64,000 nucleotides of DNA from Bufo bufo (Eukaryota > Chordata > Amphibia > Anura > Bufonidae). A model generated the notes under the pieces. It was given only the letters and a program-made list of their open reading frames with translations, was not told the origin of the DNA and ran no database searches. Position 1 is the first letter of the stretch. Each line of letters opens with the position of its first letter. This document shows positions 21,361-31,897 of this stretch, piece by piece. The position numbers were made by a program, and so were the translations under genes. Location: contig NC_053391.1 of NCBI RefSeq assembly GCF_905171765.1, positions 112,891,409-112,955,408 of the forward strand. Direction: 5' to 3'.

Positions 21361-21429
21361 ATGAGAGACTAGTCCCAGCGCAGCTGGGCCTGGTGAGGAT
21401 TTATTTATTTATTTTTTTAATTTTTTTTA

Positions 21430-22135
21430 CCTCCATGCGTGAGAGACTCTAATGGCGGAGTCCTGTGTGTAAACCTAAAGCGGAGAAGCCATGCACGAGA
21501 GACTAATGGAGCCATGCGTGAGAGACTAATGGCGGAGTCATATGTGTAAAACTAAAACGGAGAAGCCATGTGTGCGAGACTCTAATGGCGGAGTCATATG
21601 TGTAACCTAAAACGGAGAAGCCATGCGTGAGAGACTCTAATGGCGGAGTCATATGTGTAAACCTAAAACGGAGTAGCCATGCGTGAGAGATTCTAATGGC
21701 GGAGTCATATGTGCCAACCTAAAACGGAGAAGCCAGGCGTGAGAGACTCTAATGGCGGAGTCATATGTGTAAACCTAAAACGGAGAAGCCATGCGTGAGA
21801 GACTCAAATGGCGGAGTCATATGTGTAACCTAAAACGGGGAAGCCATGCGTGAGACTCTAATGGCGGAGACATATGTGTGAACCTAAACGGAGAAGCCAT
21901 GCGTGAGAGACTAATGGCGGAGTCATATGTGTAACCTAAAACGGAGAAGCCATGCGTGAGAGACTCTAATGGCGGAGTCATATGTGTAAACCTAAAACAG
22001 AGCAGCCATGCGTGAGAGATTCTAATGGCGGAGTCCTATGTGCCAACCTAAAACGGAGAAGCCAGGCGTGAGAGACTAATGGCGGAGTCGTATGTGTAAA
22101 ACTCACACGGAGAAGCCATGCGTGAGAGACTCAAA
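21430..22135. repeat. ~55-bp minisatellite in Ngaro-like element 2 (array 1)
   Basis: About 13 units of ATGGCGGAGTCATATGTGTAAACCTAAAACGGAGAAGCCATGCGTGAGAGACTCTA type, each with private variants (for example ACAGAGCAGCC, CCAGGCGTG, AACTCACACGG). The last 275 bp (from about 21,855) recur with the same variants at 27,171-27,444. Confidence 0.95.
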
Positions 22136-22139
22136 AATG

Positions 22140-22960
22140 TATTTTTTTTATTTTTTTATTTTTTTTATTTTTCACTATCAACCACTTAAGCAGCTCCCGT
22201 ATGGGCACAGCTCTGAGTACGAGCATGAAGAGCATGGTATAACGCAGGTCACCTGCACGGACTAACTAACATCTTGTGCCTAAATAACCCCCTTGGAACC
22301 TTATGTACGGCCGGCAGCAGGAAGCCAGCCACCGCCTATGATCTTCTCCCTCTGACCGAGCCTAGTACTCCTTCCCCTGATCCCTGCCTACCTAACGGCA
22401 CGGCGGCCCGTGCCAGACTTTATTGAAGATGAGGAGCCTTACCCCCCAGCCGCGTGGGGAGCTCACGCTGCTCCCTGGCAGAATGCACCAGTGTGGGGGA
22501 GCCCCCCTCCTCAGCTAGGGCCGACCCACCACCGGCTGGACACTCGTACCACGTGGGGAGCAGCGCCTCTCCCTGGCAATGTGCACCGGATCAGAGGGAG
22601 CCCTTCCTTTACCGTGGGCCCCGGCCCCCGCTGGTTTGAAGAGTGTGCCGCGTGAGGAGCCGCACAGCTCCCTGGCATTGTGTGCCGGTGCGGGAGTGCC
22701 CCCCCCTCACCTAGGGGCTGGTTATTGTGACTGGAACCCGCTGGGAGACTGAAGCCTAACTGGACCTACCTGTGACCGTGAAGGCTGACCTCCCAGGCCG
22801 TGGCTGACCCACGTGCGTAGTCGTGACGCAACTACCCGTAGATGCCCACCCAGTGCCTGTAGTTAACGGGAGTGTGACCGACTACCCCCTGTAGTCGTGA
22901 GGGGACCCTACATCGATAGTAGCGGTAACGGACCATCGCCTGTAGACGTGGTAGTATTAC
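22140..22960. other. Body of Ngaro-like element 2, no gene recognised
   Basis: A T-rich run (22,137-22,176), then GC-rich DNA. 22,430-22,710 contains three imperfect ~110-bp units with CGTG(G/A)GGAGC...CTCCCTGGCA(N)TGTGC. The plus-strand frames there (22,410-22,655) are repeat-derived and show no domain. Confidence 0.45.
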
Positions 22961-23009
22961 CTCATGAGTCTGTTGACATGAGACTAATGCCTGCAGTCGT
23001 GGCTGGTCT

Positions 23010-23567
23010 TAATAATGAGTCTGTAGTCGTAACGGATTTGTGCCTGCAGTCGTGGCAGGGCTTTAGAGCGGGTCTGTAGTCGTGACAGACTGATGCCTGC
23101 AGTCGTGGCAGGACTTTATAACGAGTCTGTAGTCGTGACAGACTGATGCCTGCAGTCGTGGCAGGGCTTTATAACGGGTCTGTAGTCGTGACAGACTGAT
23201 GCCTGCAGTCGTGGCAGGACTTTATAACGAGTCTGTAGTCGTGACAGACTGATGCCTGCAGTCGTGGCAGGGCTTTATAACGGGTCTGTAGTCGTGACAG
23301 ACTGTTGTCTGCAGTCGTGGCAGGGCTTTAGAGCGGGTCTGTAGTCGTGACAGACTGATGCCTGCAGTCGTGGCAGGACTTTATAACGAGTCTGTAGTCG
23401 TGACAGACTGATGCCTGCAGTCGTGGCAGGGCTTTATAACGGGTCTGTAGTCGTGACAGACTGTTGTCTGCAGTCGTGGCAGGGCTTTAGAGCGGGTCTG
23501 TAGTCGTGACAGACTGATGCCTGCAGTCGTGGCAGGGCTTTATAAGGAGTCTGTAGTCGTGACAGAC
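23010..23567. repeat. ~53-bp minisatellite in Ngaro-like element 2 (array 2)
   Basis: About 10 units of GTCTGTAGTCGTGACAGACTGATGCCTGCAGTCGTGGCAGGGCTTTATAACG. Diverged leading units begin at about 22,800. Each unit contains TAGTCGTGACAGACTGATGCCTGCAGTCGTGGCAG, two near-copies of a 25-bp subunit. A (TA)n run follows at 23,597-23,635. Confidence 0.93.
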
Positions 23568-23595
23568 CTGGCAAAGCAACATTCCTATCTATACC

Positions 23596-23639
<44 letters not shown>

Positions 23640-23640
<1 letters not shown>

Positions 23641-25103
23641 TTTTTTTATTTTTTTTCCCCCCACCAAAGGCCACGACTGTAGGCGCCACCCTGTAAGAGA
23701 TGCGCCAGAGGCCTGGACATAATAGTCCACCATCCCCCGTCCCCCAAGCCTATGCAGGAGAAAAGAGGGGGTTGGCCCCCGCATGCACCACCCCTGACTC
23801 ACCTGGCGGCCATGACAGCCACGAACCCCACAGTATCGTAAGTTAGCCCACCACCTGTGGACCTGAATAACCAAGGACAGACGTGTGAGTGAGCGCACGC
23901 CGGCTGGGCGACCCTTCACTCATGCCACCGCTCCCTAGCTAACCACCGGATTATTGTGACTGCGCCCGAACCAACCCCCTGACTGACCGTATGGGCTAAC
24001 GGGCGGCCCGGCTGCGTGCGCAAAGTGACGTGGCCAGCCCCCCTCCTTGAAGCCCTCTTTATATTTGATCCTTGAACATATTCCAAATTTATTTAAATAT
24101 TATTTTATTTTTTTTTAATACTCCTGCCTTAGTACCTAGCCACTGTGCCTGAGCAGAGGAGCCCTGCACCAGGACTGCAGTACCAGTATGGGCCTGTAGG
24201 TGTCGACCATCCCCCGCCCTCTCTCAAGCCAGGACCTGCTGGAGTGCAGCAAGCCAGTGATTCCCTTCTAGGTTAGAATTAACCATTGAAATCATAACTT
24301 GTTATACAGTGCACATGTCTGAGTATCTGCTTATCTTGTCTTGCCTGAGTTTGGCGCAGTAAAGAAGACGAGTTTATTCTGCAGCGGATTCCTAGACATG
24401 ACTGAAAGTCACATAAGCATGTCCACCTTAACAGCCTCGCTAATTGTAATTACCAGGAGAACGTGCATCAGGATCGGCTGTGAGGGATTTGCGCTCCGCC
24501 ATGTGGAACATTGCATCCCGTGCCCACTGCTATCGACTATTTGTACAGGGAAAGCCGCGGCGTATTAATCGCCTATAGGTTTTGGCTTCTGTCCCCTGAT
24601 CCTGCAGCTGGACCTCCGCTTACTGATTGCAGCTAATGAATAGATCCCTGTGTGAGCGGACGGCGTTTTCCTCTACGGTGGAACGAATGTGTATGTTCTG
24701 ATAAGGGAGTGAGTGATATATAACACTGCGTCGTGGAGCCGACGGCCGGCGTGACCGATGCTCAGGGTATGCGAGCGGACGTCGGGACCCGTCGCTGCTG
24801 AGCCACAGGTGAGGGGTGCCCACCTGGGGGACGCTGCATGTGGGAGCGGGGGTGCTTAGCGCAGGGCCTTGAGCAGGTCGGGGTGCCTGTCTCGGGGTGC
24901 CGGAAGCGATCAGGAGTGCGGGCAGTCTCCAGCGCAGCTGGGGACCGGCGGCAAGCTCGGCAGCCCCACATGTTATACATAGCGAGACGGGTGTGCAAGT
25001 CACCCTGCCTACCTAATCACCGTAGCGACGAGCCCGACGCAGCCGATCCCCCGATCCTCCAGTGACGCACGCCATTCTCTGGCACCAACCCACAAGCCGA
25101 TTC
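23640..25103. other. Body of Ngaro-like element 2, no gene recognised
   Basis: T-rich near 23,638-23,660 and 24,100-24,118; otherwise mixed and GC-rich. Short frames on both strands (24,341-24,568; 24,620-25,003) carry no motif I can assign. Confidence 0.4.
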
Positions 25104-25206
25104 GAAATCGTTCGAACCGACAAGTGGGGGGAGGAGGGCCAGGTTTAAATAGTGAACGCCCCGCCTCCCCTCACACAAATACGGCACTCTTAATTGCCTA
25201 CCACTT

Positions 25207-25744
25207 ACCTTCATATTGTTAATTAAATATCTTATGTTGAATTGTCATGTGTTATGTTTCATTCTACTTGTCGCTCAGTCAGCTATACTGGTATTCTTTC
25301 TTTTTCAATATCACTGTGAGGTGAGAAGTTGTCTCTCTGTCTTTTCTAAATAATTATGATAAGGAAATAGTATATAAATTGAATTAGGTGGTAGAAAAGC
25401 TAGGGTTTTATCAGAGAGGGAAAGAATGGGGTCAGAGGTCTGTGTTTGTGCATTTTACAGTGAGGGGAGGGCAGCTGCTGGCAGGTGGAAAGCTGTTCAT
25501 GCAAGGCACTGCAGTCACAAAAATTCTGCTGTGCCTACACAAACATTTTTTTGTACATGAGTAGCCAGCCTACTCAAACAAAAAAAAAAACAACTCAAGC
25601 TTCAACAGTTCATAAGTGTTTCATAGGCATATTGCCAACACCTCCAGCAACATACATTTCACCTAAAATGCGGCATAATTGTTATTTTTTTCCCCTCAAA
25701 ACCAGTTATAATTTTGCTACCATTTAAAATTGTGCTGTTCATTT
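25207..25744. other. No gene seen
   Basis: Flank of Ngaro-like element 2. AT-rich, with an A-run at 25,581-25,590. Confidence 0.5.
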
Positions 25745-26165
25745 TACTGCATTAATATACCAGTTTAATTCTATACATTGTACTGCATGAATATACCAGT
25801 TTATCTCAACAGATTGTACTGCATTAATATACCAGTTTATTTCACTGAACTGTACTGCATCAATATAACAGAATAATTCCATACATTTGCCTGCATCAAT
25901 ATATCGGTTTAATTCAACACCTTTTCCAATGTCAATATACCTGTTTCATTTGACACACTGTATTGTGTCAATATACCAGTTTAATTCAATTTACTTTTTT
26001 CTGTATCAATATACTTGTTTAATTCAATGCAATGTACTGTGTTAATATACCAATTTAACTCACGTAGCATTAATAGACCAGTTTTATTCAATGTACTGCA
26101 CTGCATTAATCTACCAATTTCATTCAACACATTTTTCTGCATCAATATACCAGTTTAATTCACCA
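25745..26165. repeat. AT-rich ~40-bp tandem repeat (CTGCATTAATATACCAGTTTA)
   Basis: About 10 diverged units of TACTGCATTAATATACCAGTTTAATTCAATACATTG type. 26,166-26,473 has no gene. Confidence 0.9.
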
Positions 26166-26736
26166 GATTTCCTGCATCTGAGTCTGACACCATGCTTCTA
26201 AGACATGGCTCAGAGCATTCCTCCTGCTGCTCCTCCTTACTGCCCCAGAAAATCCTTTCACGTGCATTACTTGTCTTAACCATCCTCTCCTAAGAAGAGG
26301 CACCAACCCTCATGCCACTGCTCTTAAAAAAATGCATAATTTTTGGTTGCTTGCTCAGAGCAAGTCATTGTTTTTCCAATACTACCATGTGTATATAAAC
26401 AACGGCAAACAACTGCATCCAATACAGGGCAATTTATTAAACATTTTTAATTTAAAAAACATAACAATTGTGCTTAACCCTTTAAGGACCCATGACGTAG
26501 CTGTACGTCATGGGTCCGATCCCTAAACATGGCGCCCGCTTGAGCGTGCAGCAGGCGCCTTAGCCACGGGGTCTCTGCTATTTTAAATAGCAGAGACCCG
26601 CGGCACATGTATGCATTCAGCCATAAGGCTGATCGCATACATCTTACCTTTTAGATGCCATGGTCAAATGTGACCACGACATCTGAACAGACCGGAACCA
26701 GAAGTCGGCACTTCCAGTCCGGTAACAGCATTCCCC

Positions 26737-27165
26737 ATCTGAGATCGGGGCACCTGTTACCTTGCGCTTATTGACCGAAGCCTCAAGCAGGCTTCAGAGT
26801 CAATTAGATGTATATATTAATACAGGCAAATGTATAGTGCAAATGAAGTCTTCAATGACGGCTATTTAGCCATCACTGAATACTATGGAAAATCTAATGA
26901 TTGCCAGTTATTGTCACCCAAGGTGACTTAAAGAAAAGTTAAAAAAAAAGTAAAAAAAAGTTTTTACTAATATATATATAAAAAAAAAAAAAAAAAGTTT
27001 AAATCAACCCCCTTTCCTTAAAATAAAAATACTTAACCAATAATAAAATAAACATTGTGGGCATCTCCGCGTGCGAAAATGCACATACAATTAAAATATA
27101 ACAATATTAAAAGGAATAAGGCAAATGGCGTAGCAGGGGAAAAAATAAAAACAGCTAATTTGCCA
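26737..27165 (+). repeat. 429-bp direct repeat, copy 1
   Basis: Matches 27,628-28,056 with only a homopolymer-length difference or two (A-runs). Begins ATCTGAGATCGGGGCACC and ends CAGCTAATTTGCCA. Confidence 0.95.
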
Positions 27166-27627
27166 ACAGCTCTAATGGCGGAGACATATGTGTGAACCTA
27201 AACGGAGAAGCCATGCGTGAGAGACTAATGGCGGAGTCATATGTGTAACCTAAAACGGAGAAGCCATGCGTGAGAGACTCTAATGGCGGAGTCATATGTG
27301 TAAACCTAAAACAGAGCAGCCATGCGTGAGAGATTCTAATGGCGGAGTCCTATGTGCCAACCTAAAACGGAGAAGCCAGGCGTGAGAGACTAATGGCGGA
27401 GTCGTATGTGTAAAACTCACACGGAGAAGCCATGCGTGAGAGACTCTAATGGCGGAGTCATATGTGTAACCTAAAACGGGGAAGTCATGCGTGAGAGACT
27501 CTAATGGCGGAGTCATATGTGTAACCTAAAACGGAGAAGCCATGCGTGAGAGACTCAGATGGCGGAGTCATATGTGTAAACCTAAAACGGAGAAGCCATG
27601 CATGAGAGACTCTAATGACGGATCCGT
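27166..27627 (+). repeat. Satellite block copied from the Ngaro-2 array
   Basis: 462 bp of the 55-bp minisatellite otherwise seen at 21,430-22,135. 27,171-27,444 repeats 21,855-22,130 with the same private variants in the same order. The remaining units match other array members. Confidence 0.92.
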
Positions 27628-28056
27628 ATCTGAGATCGGGGCACCTGTTACCTTGCGCTTATTGACCGAAGCCTCAAGCAGGCTTCAGAGTCAATTAGAT
27701 GTATATATTAATACAGGCAAATGTATAGTGCAAATGAAGTCTTCAATGACGGCTATTTAGCCATCACTGAATACTATGGAAAATCTAATGATTGCCAGTT
27801 ATTGTCACCCAAGGTGACTTAAAGAAAAAGTTAAAAAAAAAGTAAAAAAAAGTTTTTACTAATATATATATAAAAAAAAAAAAAAAAGTTTAAATCAACC
27901 CCCTTTCCTTAAAATAAAAATACTTAACCAATAATAAAATAAACATTGTGGGCATCTCCGCGTGCGAAAATGCACATACAATTAAAATATAACAATATTA
28001 AAAGGAATAAGGCAAATGGCGTAGCAGGGGAAAAAATAAAAACAGCTAATTTGCCA
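27628..28056 (+). repeat. 429-bp direct repeat, copy 2
   Basis: Second copy of 26,737-27,165; the TTAA element then continues with its own unique sequence to 28,638. Confidence 0.95.
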
Positions 28057-28638
28057 TTTTTTGTCACTTCAACTACCCAATATTTTTTTTTATAAAAAGT
28101 GATTAAAAAAGTTGCACACACTTAAAATTGGTATCACTGAAAAGAAAAGATTGTCCCTCAAAAAATTAGCCCTCACACAGCCCCGTACACATAGCTACAA
28201 AAAAGTTATAGGGGTCAAAATATGATTATGGAAAAAAAAAAATTTTTCCTCAAAGTTTTTTTTTTTTTTTTTTTCAGTATTAAAACGCAAGAAAAATTAT
28301 ACAATTGTGGTATCGTTGGAACCGTACTGACCTGGAGAATAAAGATAACAGGTAAATATTACTGCATAGTGTACAGTGTAAATTTTTTTAAAATAAAAAC
28401 CTTTATCAGAACTGTGTTTTTTTTCCAATTCTACCCCATTTGGAATTTTTTTCCTGCTCCATACTACATGGTATGCAACCGTAAAAGGTGAAATTAGAAA
28501 GTACAACTTGTCCCGCAAAAAATAAGCCCTCATAAGGCTATGTGAATGGAAAAATAAAAAAGTTAGTGCTATGGGAAGGCGGGGGAGTGAAAAACGAAAA
28601 TGCAAAAATGGAAAATCCCAGGGTCCTTAAGGGGTTAA

Positions 28639-30412
28639 AAAATAAAAACAAGAGATAAAAATAAGAGAGAAGAAAGTCCTTGGAGAGCTCTAATATTCAG
28701 GTCAATTGAATCACTTTTGAATGAGACAGAATTGGTTTGGACCCAAATCAAATTTTTTGATCAATTTGTTTGAATTGCACCTGAAACAATTTTCAAGAAA
28801 TCTACTGATCTGTCATCTGAACTGTCCAGAAAAGTATAGCCTGACTATAGGGGAGATGTATCATACCCCTAAATCTAGGTACAAATTGCATTTCTACCAT
28901 GCCCTCAACACTTTCTGAAAAGGGGGATGGATGGGGTGTGAGCATGGGGTGGGACCATCGACCCCATCGCATTTATTATCATTCAGACCAGTTTTTTGGT
29001 GTAAATGATGACTAAAAACTATGTCAACTATGAGCTTGTATGGATTCTAATCTAGGTGCACGGACTGCTGGATGCATGCACCTCGTCATAAATGAGCCTC
29101 TGGAAGCACAGGGCGATATCATACAAACACTGATCTTGATAAACAACCCCCTATATGTTTATTATGTGAAGGAAAGACATCAGTAATATTTTTGCAGAAC
29201 TCATTTTAAATTGTGAATGGGCCAATGCATTTTGATCAAAATGTATACAAAGTGCCTTTATCTTCATATTAACAAACTATGCTTAGAAGCAATAGATCAA
29301 TGCATGACATTGCAGTGTGATCCATGTCTGTTTTTTATAGTTTGATATATTCTCATTCTGTCCCCTTCATTTTTTCAGCACTCCATCCATTTAGCCCAGG
29401 TGTTTCTAATAAACAGGAGACTGTATATTTTAGCTTTTGAGGTCTGCTTGCATTGTGGGGTGCTGCATAATACCTGTTGTTGCTGTGGTGCCATGCCTGT
29501 GGCAAAAGGGCTTAGCCTGAGAACAGGGTTGCTGTTGGGCTGATGGGTTTCACCACCTGCAGATAATGTGTTGTGCTAGCAGAGTTTGTCATGTGGTACA
29601 GTGTCAAATTGGTGTAGGGACCCACAGAGACCACCATAATATGGTGAGAGGGCCTATGCTTTTTCATTAAAACATATAAAAAATGTCCTCATATTTAAAA
29701 ACCATGCTTAGCAACAATAGGTCAATGTACCGTATGACATATGAATGTGCAATCCATATTTTTTCTCTACAGCTTGGTATATTTGCATTCCGTCCTCTTT
29801 TATATGGAGATACATAACACTATAAGTGGCAAGCTGATTGCACTTGGTTCTTGTCAAAAAAGTGAAGTACTCCCTGTTACATAAAATAGCTGTACATATG
29901 AATGAGTCCATAGACAATCTAAGGTGAATCAGGATGCACTGGCTAGTTTTTTTTTATGCACTCAAAGATCTTCTGAACATAAATTCAACAAAACATATCA
30001 AGTAAGCAAACAGAAATTGTATGCTGATGGAAACAAAGGCAGCAAATAAATGACTTGCCTACTGAAGAAAGGTGGAAGAGCCCCTACTTTGCAGCAGCTA
30101 TAAACTTGTTTCACTTCTTTACACAGATATATATTATATGATTTCTGGCTATGAGAAACATTCTTTGACTATGATCATAGAGATTCTGTTGCCTTGTCTT
30201 ATTAAGTCTAAACAGATTTGGTCAATAGGAAGTTCCAGATGAATTCCTGTAATTCACTATGCTTAAAAAAAAGGTTCAAATGACACTGATAAGCACCAAT
30301 ACTGAAAAAGCATTTGACAGAACTGGCATTTCATGGAAAAATGCTATTAAGATTTGGTTACCCCCCAATTAGTAGATGCCAGCCTTTGTTTATACTCTCA
30401 GCTAGAGTTGAG
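28639..30412. other. No gene seen; one old internal duplication
   Basis: 29,235-29,375 and 29,665-29,805 are diverged direct repeats of each other (shared CATGCTTAG(A/C)A(G/A)CAATAG(A/G)TCAATG). No other structure recognised. Confidence 0.5.
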
Positions 30413-30960
30413 CGGACACCTTGATGTTCGGGACCCTAACTTTTGAGCACAAAAATGGCTGTAAAAATGTCATAGAAAGGGCTAGAGGGCTGCAAATGGC
30501 AACAAAATGTGGCTAAGAGCATGGCAAGTGCTCTGCAAACAAATGTGGATGGGAAAATGACTTTAAATAACATAAAATATGTAAAAATATAAATAATAAT
30601 CTTGATCTAGGAGGACGAGGTCCATATGGAGTAGGAGGTTGAGGAGGCAGTGGATGTGGCGGTGTAGGTGGAAGCGGCGATGGAGGAGGAGGAGGTAGCC
30701 TACACTGCTTTTTTGGTTTTATATATTTTTTTTGTTTCTTTAAATTAGGGTACACCCCAAAACATTGGGAAATATAACCTGTGATAACCCCCTCCAGTCG
30801 TGCTAAACAAACGTTCAGACAATACACTGGATGCAGGGCAGGCCAGCACCTCCAAGGCGTAAAGGGCAAGCTCAGGCCATGTGCCCAATTTGGAGACCCA
30901 TCAGTCAGTACGTGTAGAGGTGTGCACACATACTGCTCCACCATGTCGTCCCCGTGATGT
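30413..30960 (-). pseudogene. hAT transposase C-terminal end and 3' terminus (degenerate)
   Basis: On the minus strand the start is MVEQYVCTPLHVLTDGS (near 30,940), then LALYALEVLACPA and a GGVIT remnant in shifting frames. This is the hAT C-terminal dimerisation domain, followed by the GGCTACCTCCTCCTCCTCC 3' region and the terminal sequence complementary to TAGAGTTGAGCGGACACC at 30,413. The same C-terminal and 3' modules occur at 37,320-37,800. It joins an 18S rRNA-derived segment directly at about 30,960. Confidence 0.7.
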
Positions 30961-31266
30961 TCACGATCCAATTGGATATCTTCTCTATCAACTTTCGATG
31001 TTATTTTCTGCGCCTACCATGTTGATCACCTTTAGCGGCGAATCAGGGTTCCATGCCGGAGAGGGAGCGTGAGGAAGGGATACCACATCCAAGGGAGGTC
31101 AATGGATGAAATTCAATATGATCAAGCGAAAATGTGGGAGAAGTTCTTAAAACTGAAGAATCGAAGGAAAGGAGGGGGCGCGGGGCAATTACCCACTCCC
31201 GACTCGGGGAGGTAGTGACGATAAATAACAATACAGGACTCTTAAGATGCCCTGTTATTGGAATGA
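30961..31266 (+). pseudogene. 18S rRNA-derived fragment (plus strand)
   Basis: Reads like small-subunit rRNA: CTATCAACTTTCGATG, GCGCCTACCATG, GAATCAGGGTTCCATG, CCGGAGAGGGAGC, TACCACATCCAAGG, AATTACCCACTCCCGACTCG, GGGAGGTAGTGACGATAAAT and AACAATACAGGACTCTTAAG. These blocks are in the order of the 5' third of 18S rRNA (roughly positions 380-620 by my estimate). A ~75-bp non-rRNA insertion sits at about 31,100-31,175. Not functional: short, diverged, and without the rest of the rRNA unit. Confidence 0.85.
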
Positions 31267-31336
31267 TTACCAAAAAATTATAGGGAATGTCACTGGGGTA
31301 TTTTGGATTTGGAAACATTAGACAGGAGAGGCCCTG

Positions 31337-31897
31337 TGTCACGGATGGTGTACAGGAAACAAGATGATACAAATAACAAATGATGACTCACTGGATCCAC
31401 AACTAAGGAACATAAAGGGAGACCCCTGCAATCGACCTGCCGCTCTCCCTTAATGCTCAGCCTATGCGACCACTCTAAAGGTGAATGGGCGCATATCCAC
31501 GTACCTCGGCTATCTTAACCTGAAGGCCCTACAATAGTGAGGGGACACGACCACCGGCTCCCTACACAGACACGGAGGGAGTCAGGGTCACCTGGATCCA
31601 GACAACAGAAAATCATAAATACAAAACAGCACTTATCTGAAGACGACTGTGAACTGAGAACTGGTAACTGGTAGCTGGGAGCTGGGAGCTGAAGTCAGCA
31701 TGCACACTCATTCCAGGAAGTAGTATCAGCCACACCCAACTACCTTATGGGGGAGAATATAAAGGGAGGTAATGAGTCTGACTGCATGACAGCTGAGATA
31801 GCCTAACGAGGTGAGGAACAGAAACCAAAACAAAGAAACTCAAGGGGGAGGATCTGAACGGCTCCTGTCAGAGCCTCTCAGCTGTCTGCTTGTGACA
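31337..31897 (-). repeat. 3' LTR of the gypsy element
   Basis: 561 bp. Contains the last ~19 codons and the stop of the pol frame (stop at 31,840-31,842). Confidence 0.93.

Larger units (their letters stand above)
20020..25206 (-). mobile_element. Ngaro-type tyrosine-recombinase retroelement 2 (young, non-autonomous)
   Basis: Split direct repeats: B2 20,020-20,137, A2 20,187-20,289, B1 20,288-20,405 and A1 25,104-25,206. I found no differences between the two B copies (118 bp) or the two A copies (103 bp), so the insertion is recent. On the minus strand the order is A1 - body - recombinase - B1 A2 B2. The body holds satellite arrays (21,430-22,135; 23,010-23,567) where gag and RT/RNase H would be expected, and I see no RT motif. 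Ngaro-type elements make no target duplication, in line with the flanks. Confidence 0.75.
26474..28638. mobile_element. piggyBac-like (TTAA) non-autonomous element with internal duplication
   Basis: Inverted ends TTAACCCTTTAAGGACCC at 26,474 and the complement of TTAACCCCTTAAGGACCC at 28,638 include TTAA on each side, the piggyBac target signature. A hairpin (GGGTCTCTGCTATTTTAAATAGCAGAGACCC) lies near 26,568-26,600. No transposase. The interior is interrupted by a satellite block flanked by 429-bp direct repeats (26,737-27,165 and 27,628-28,056). Confidence 0.7.

Noticed and set aside
21430..23567. CRISPR-like arrays
   Set aside because: Whole units are repeated without unique spacers and the context is a vertebrate-type retroelement.
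30961..31266. A functional 18S rRNA gene or rDNA unit
   Set aside because: Only short, diverged and rearranged pieces, inside transposons, with no 5.8S/28S neighbours seen.
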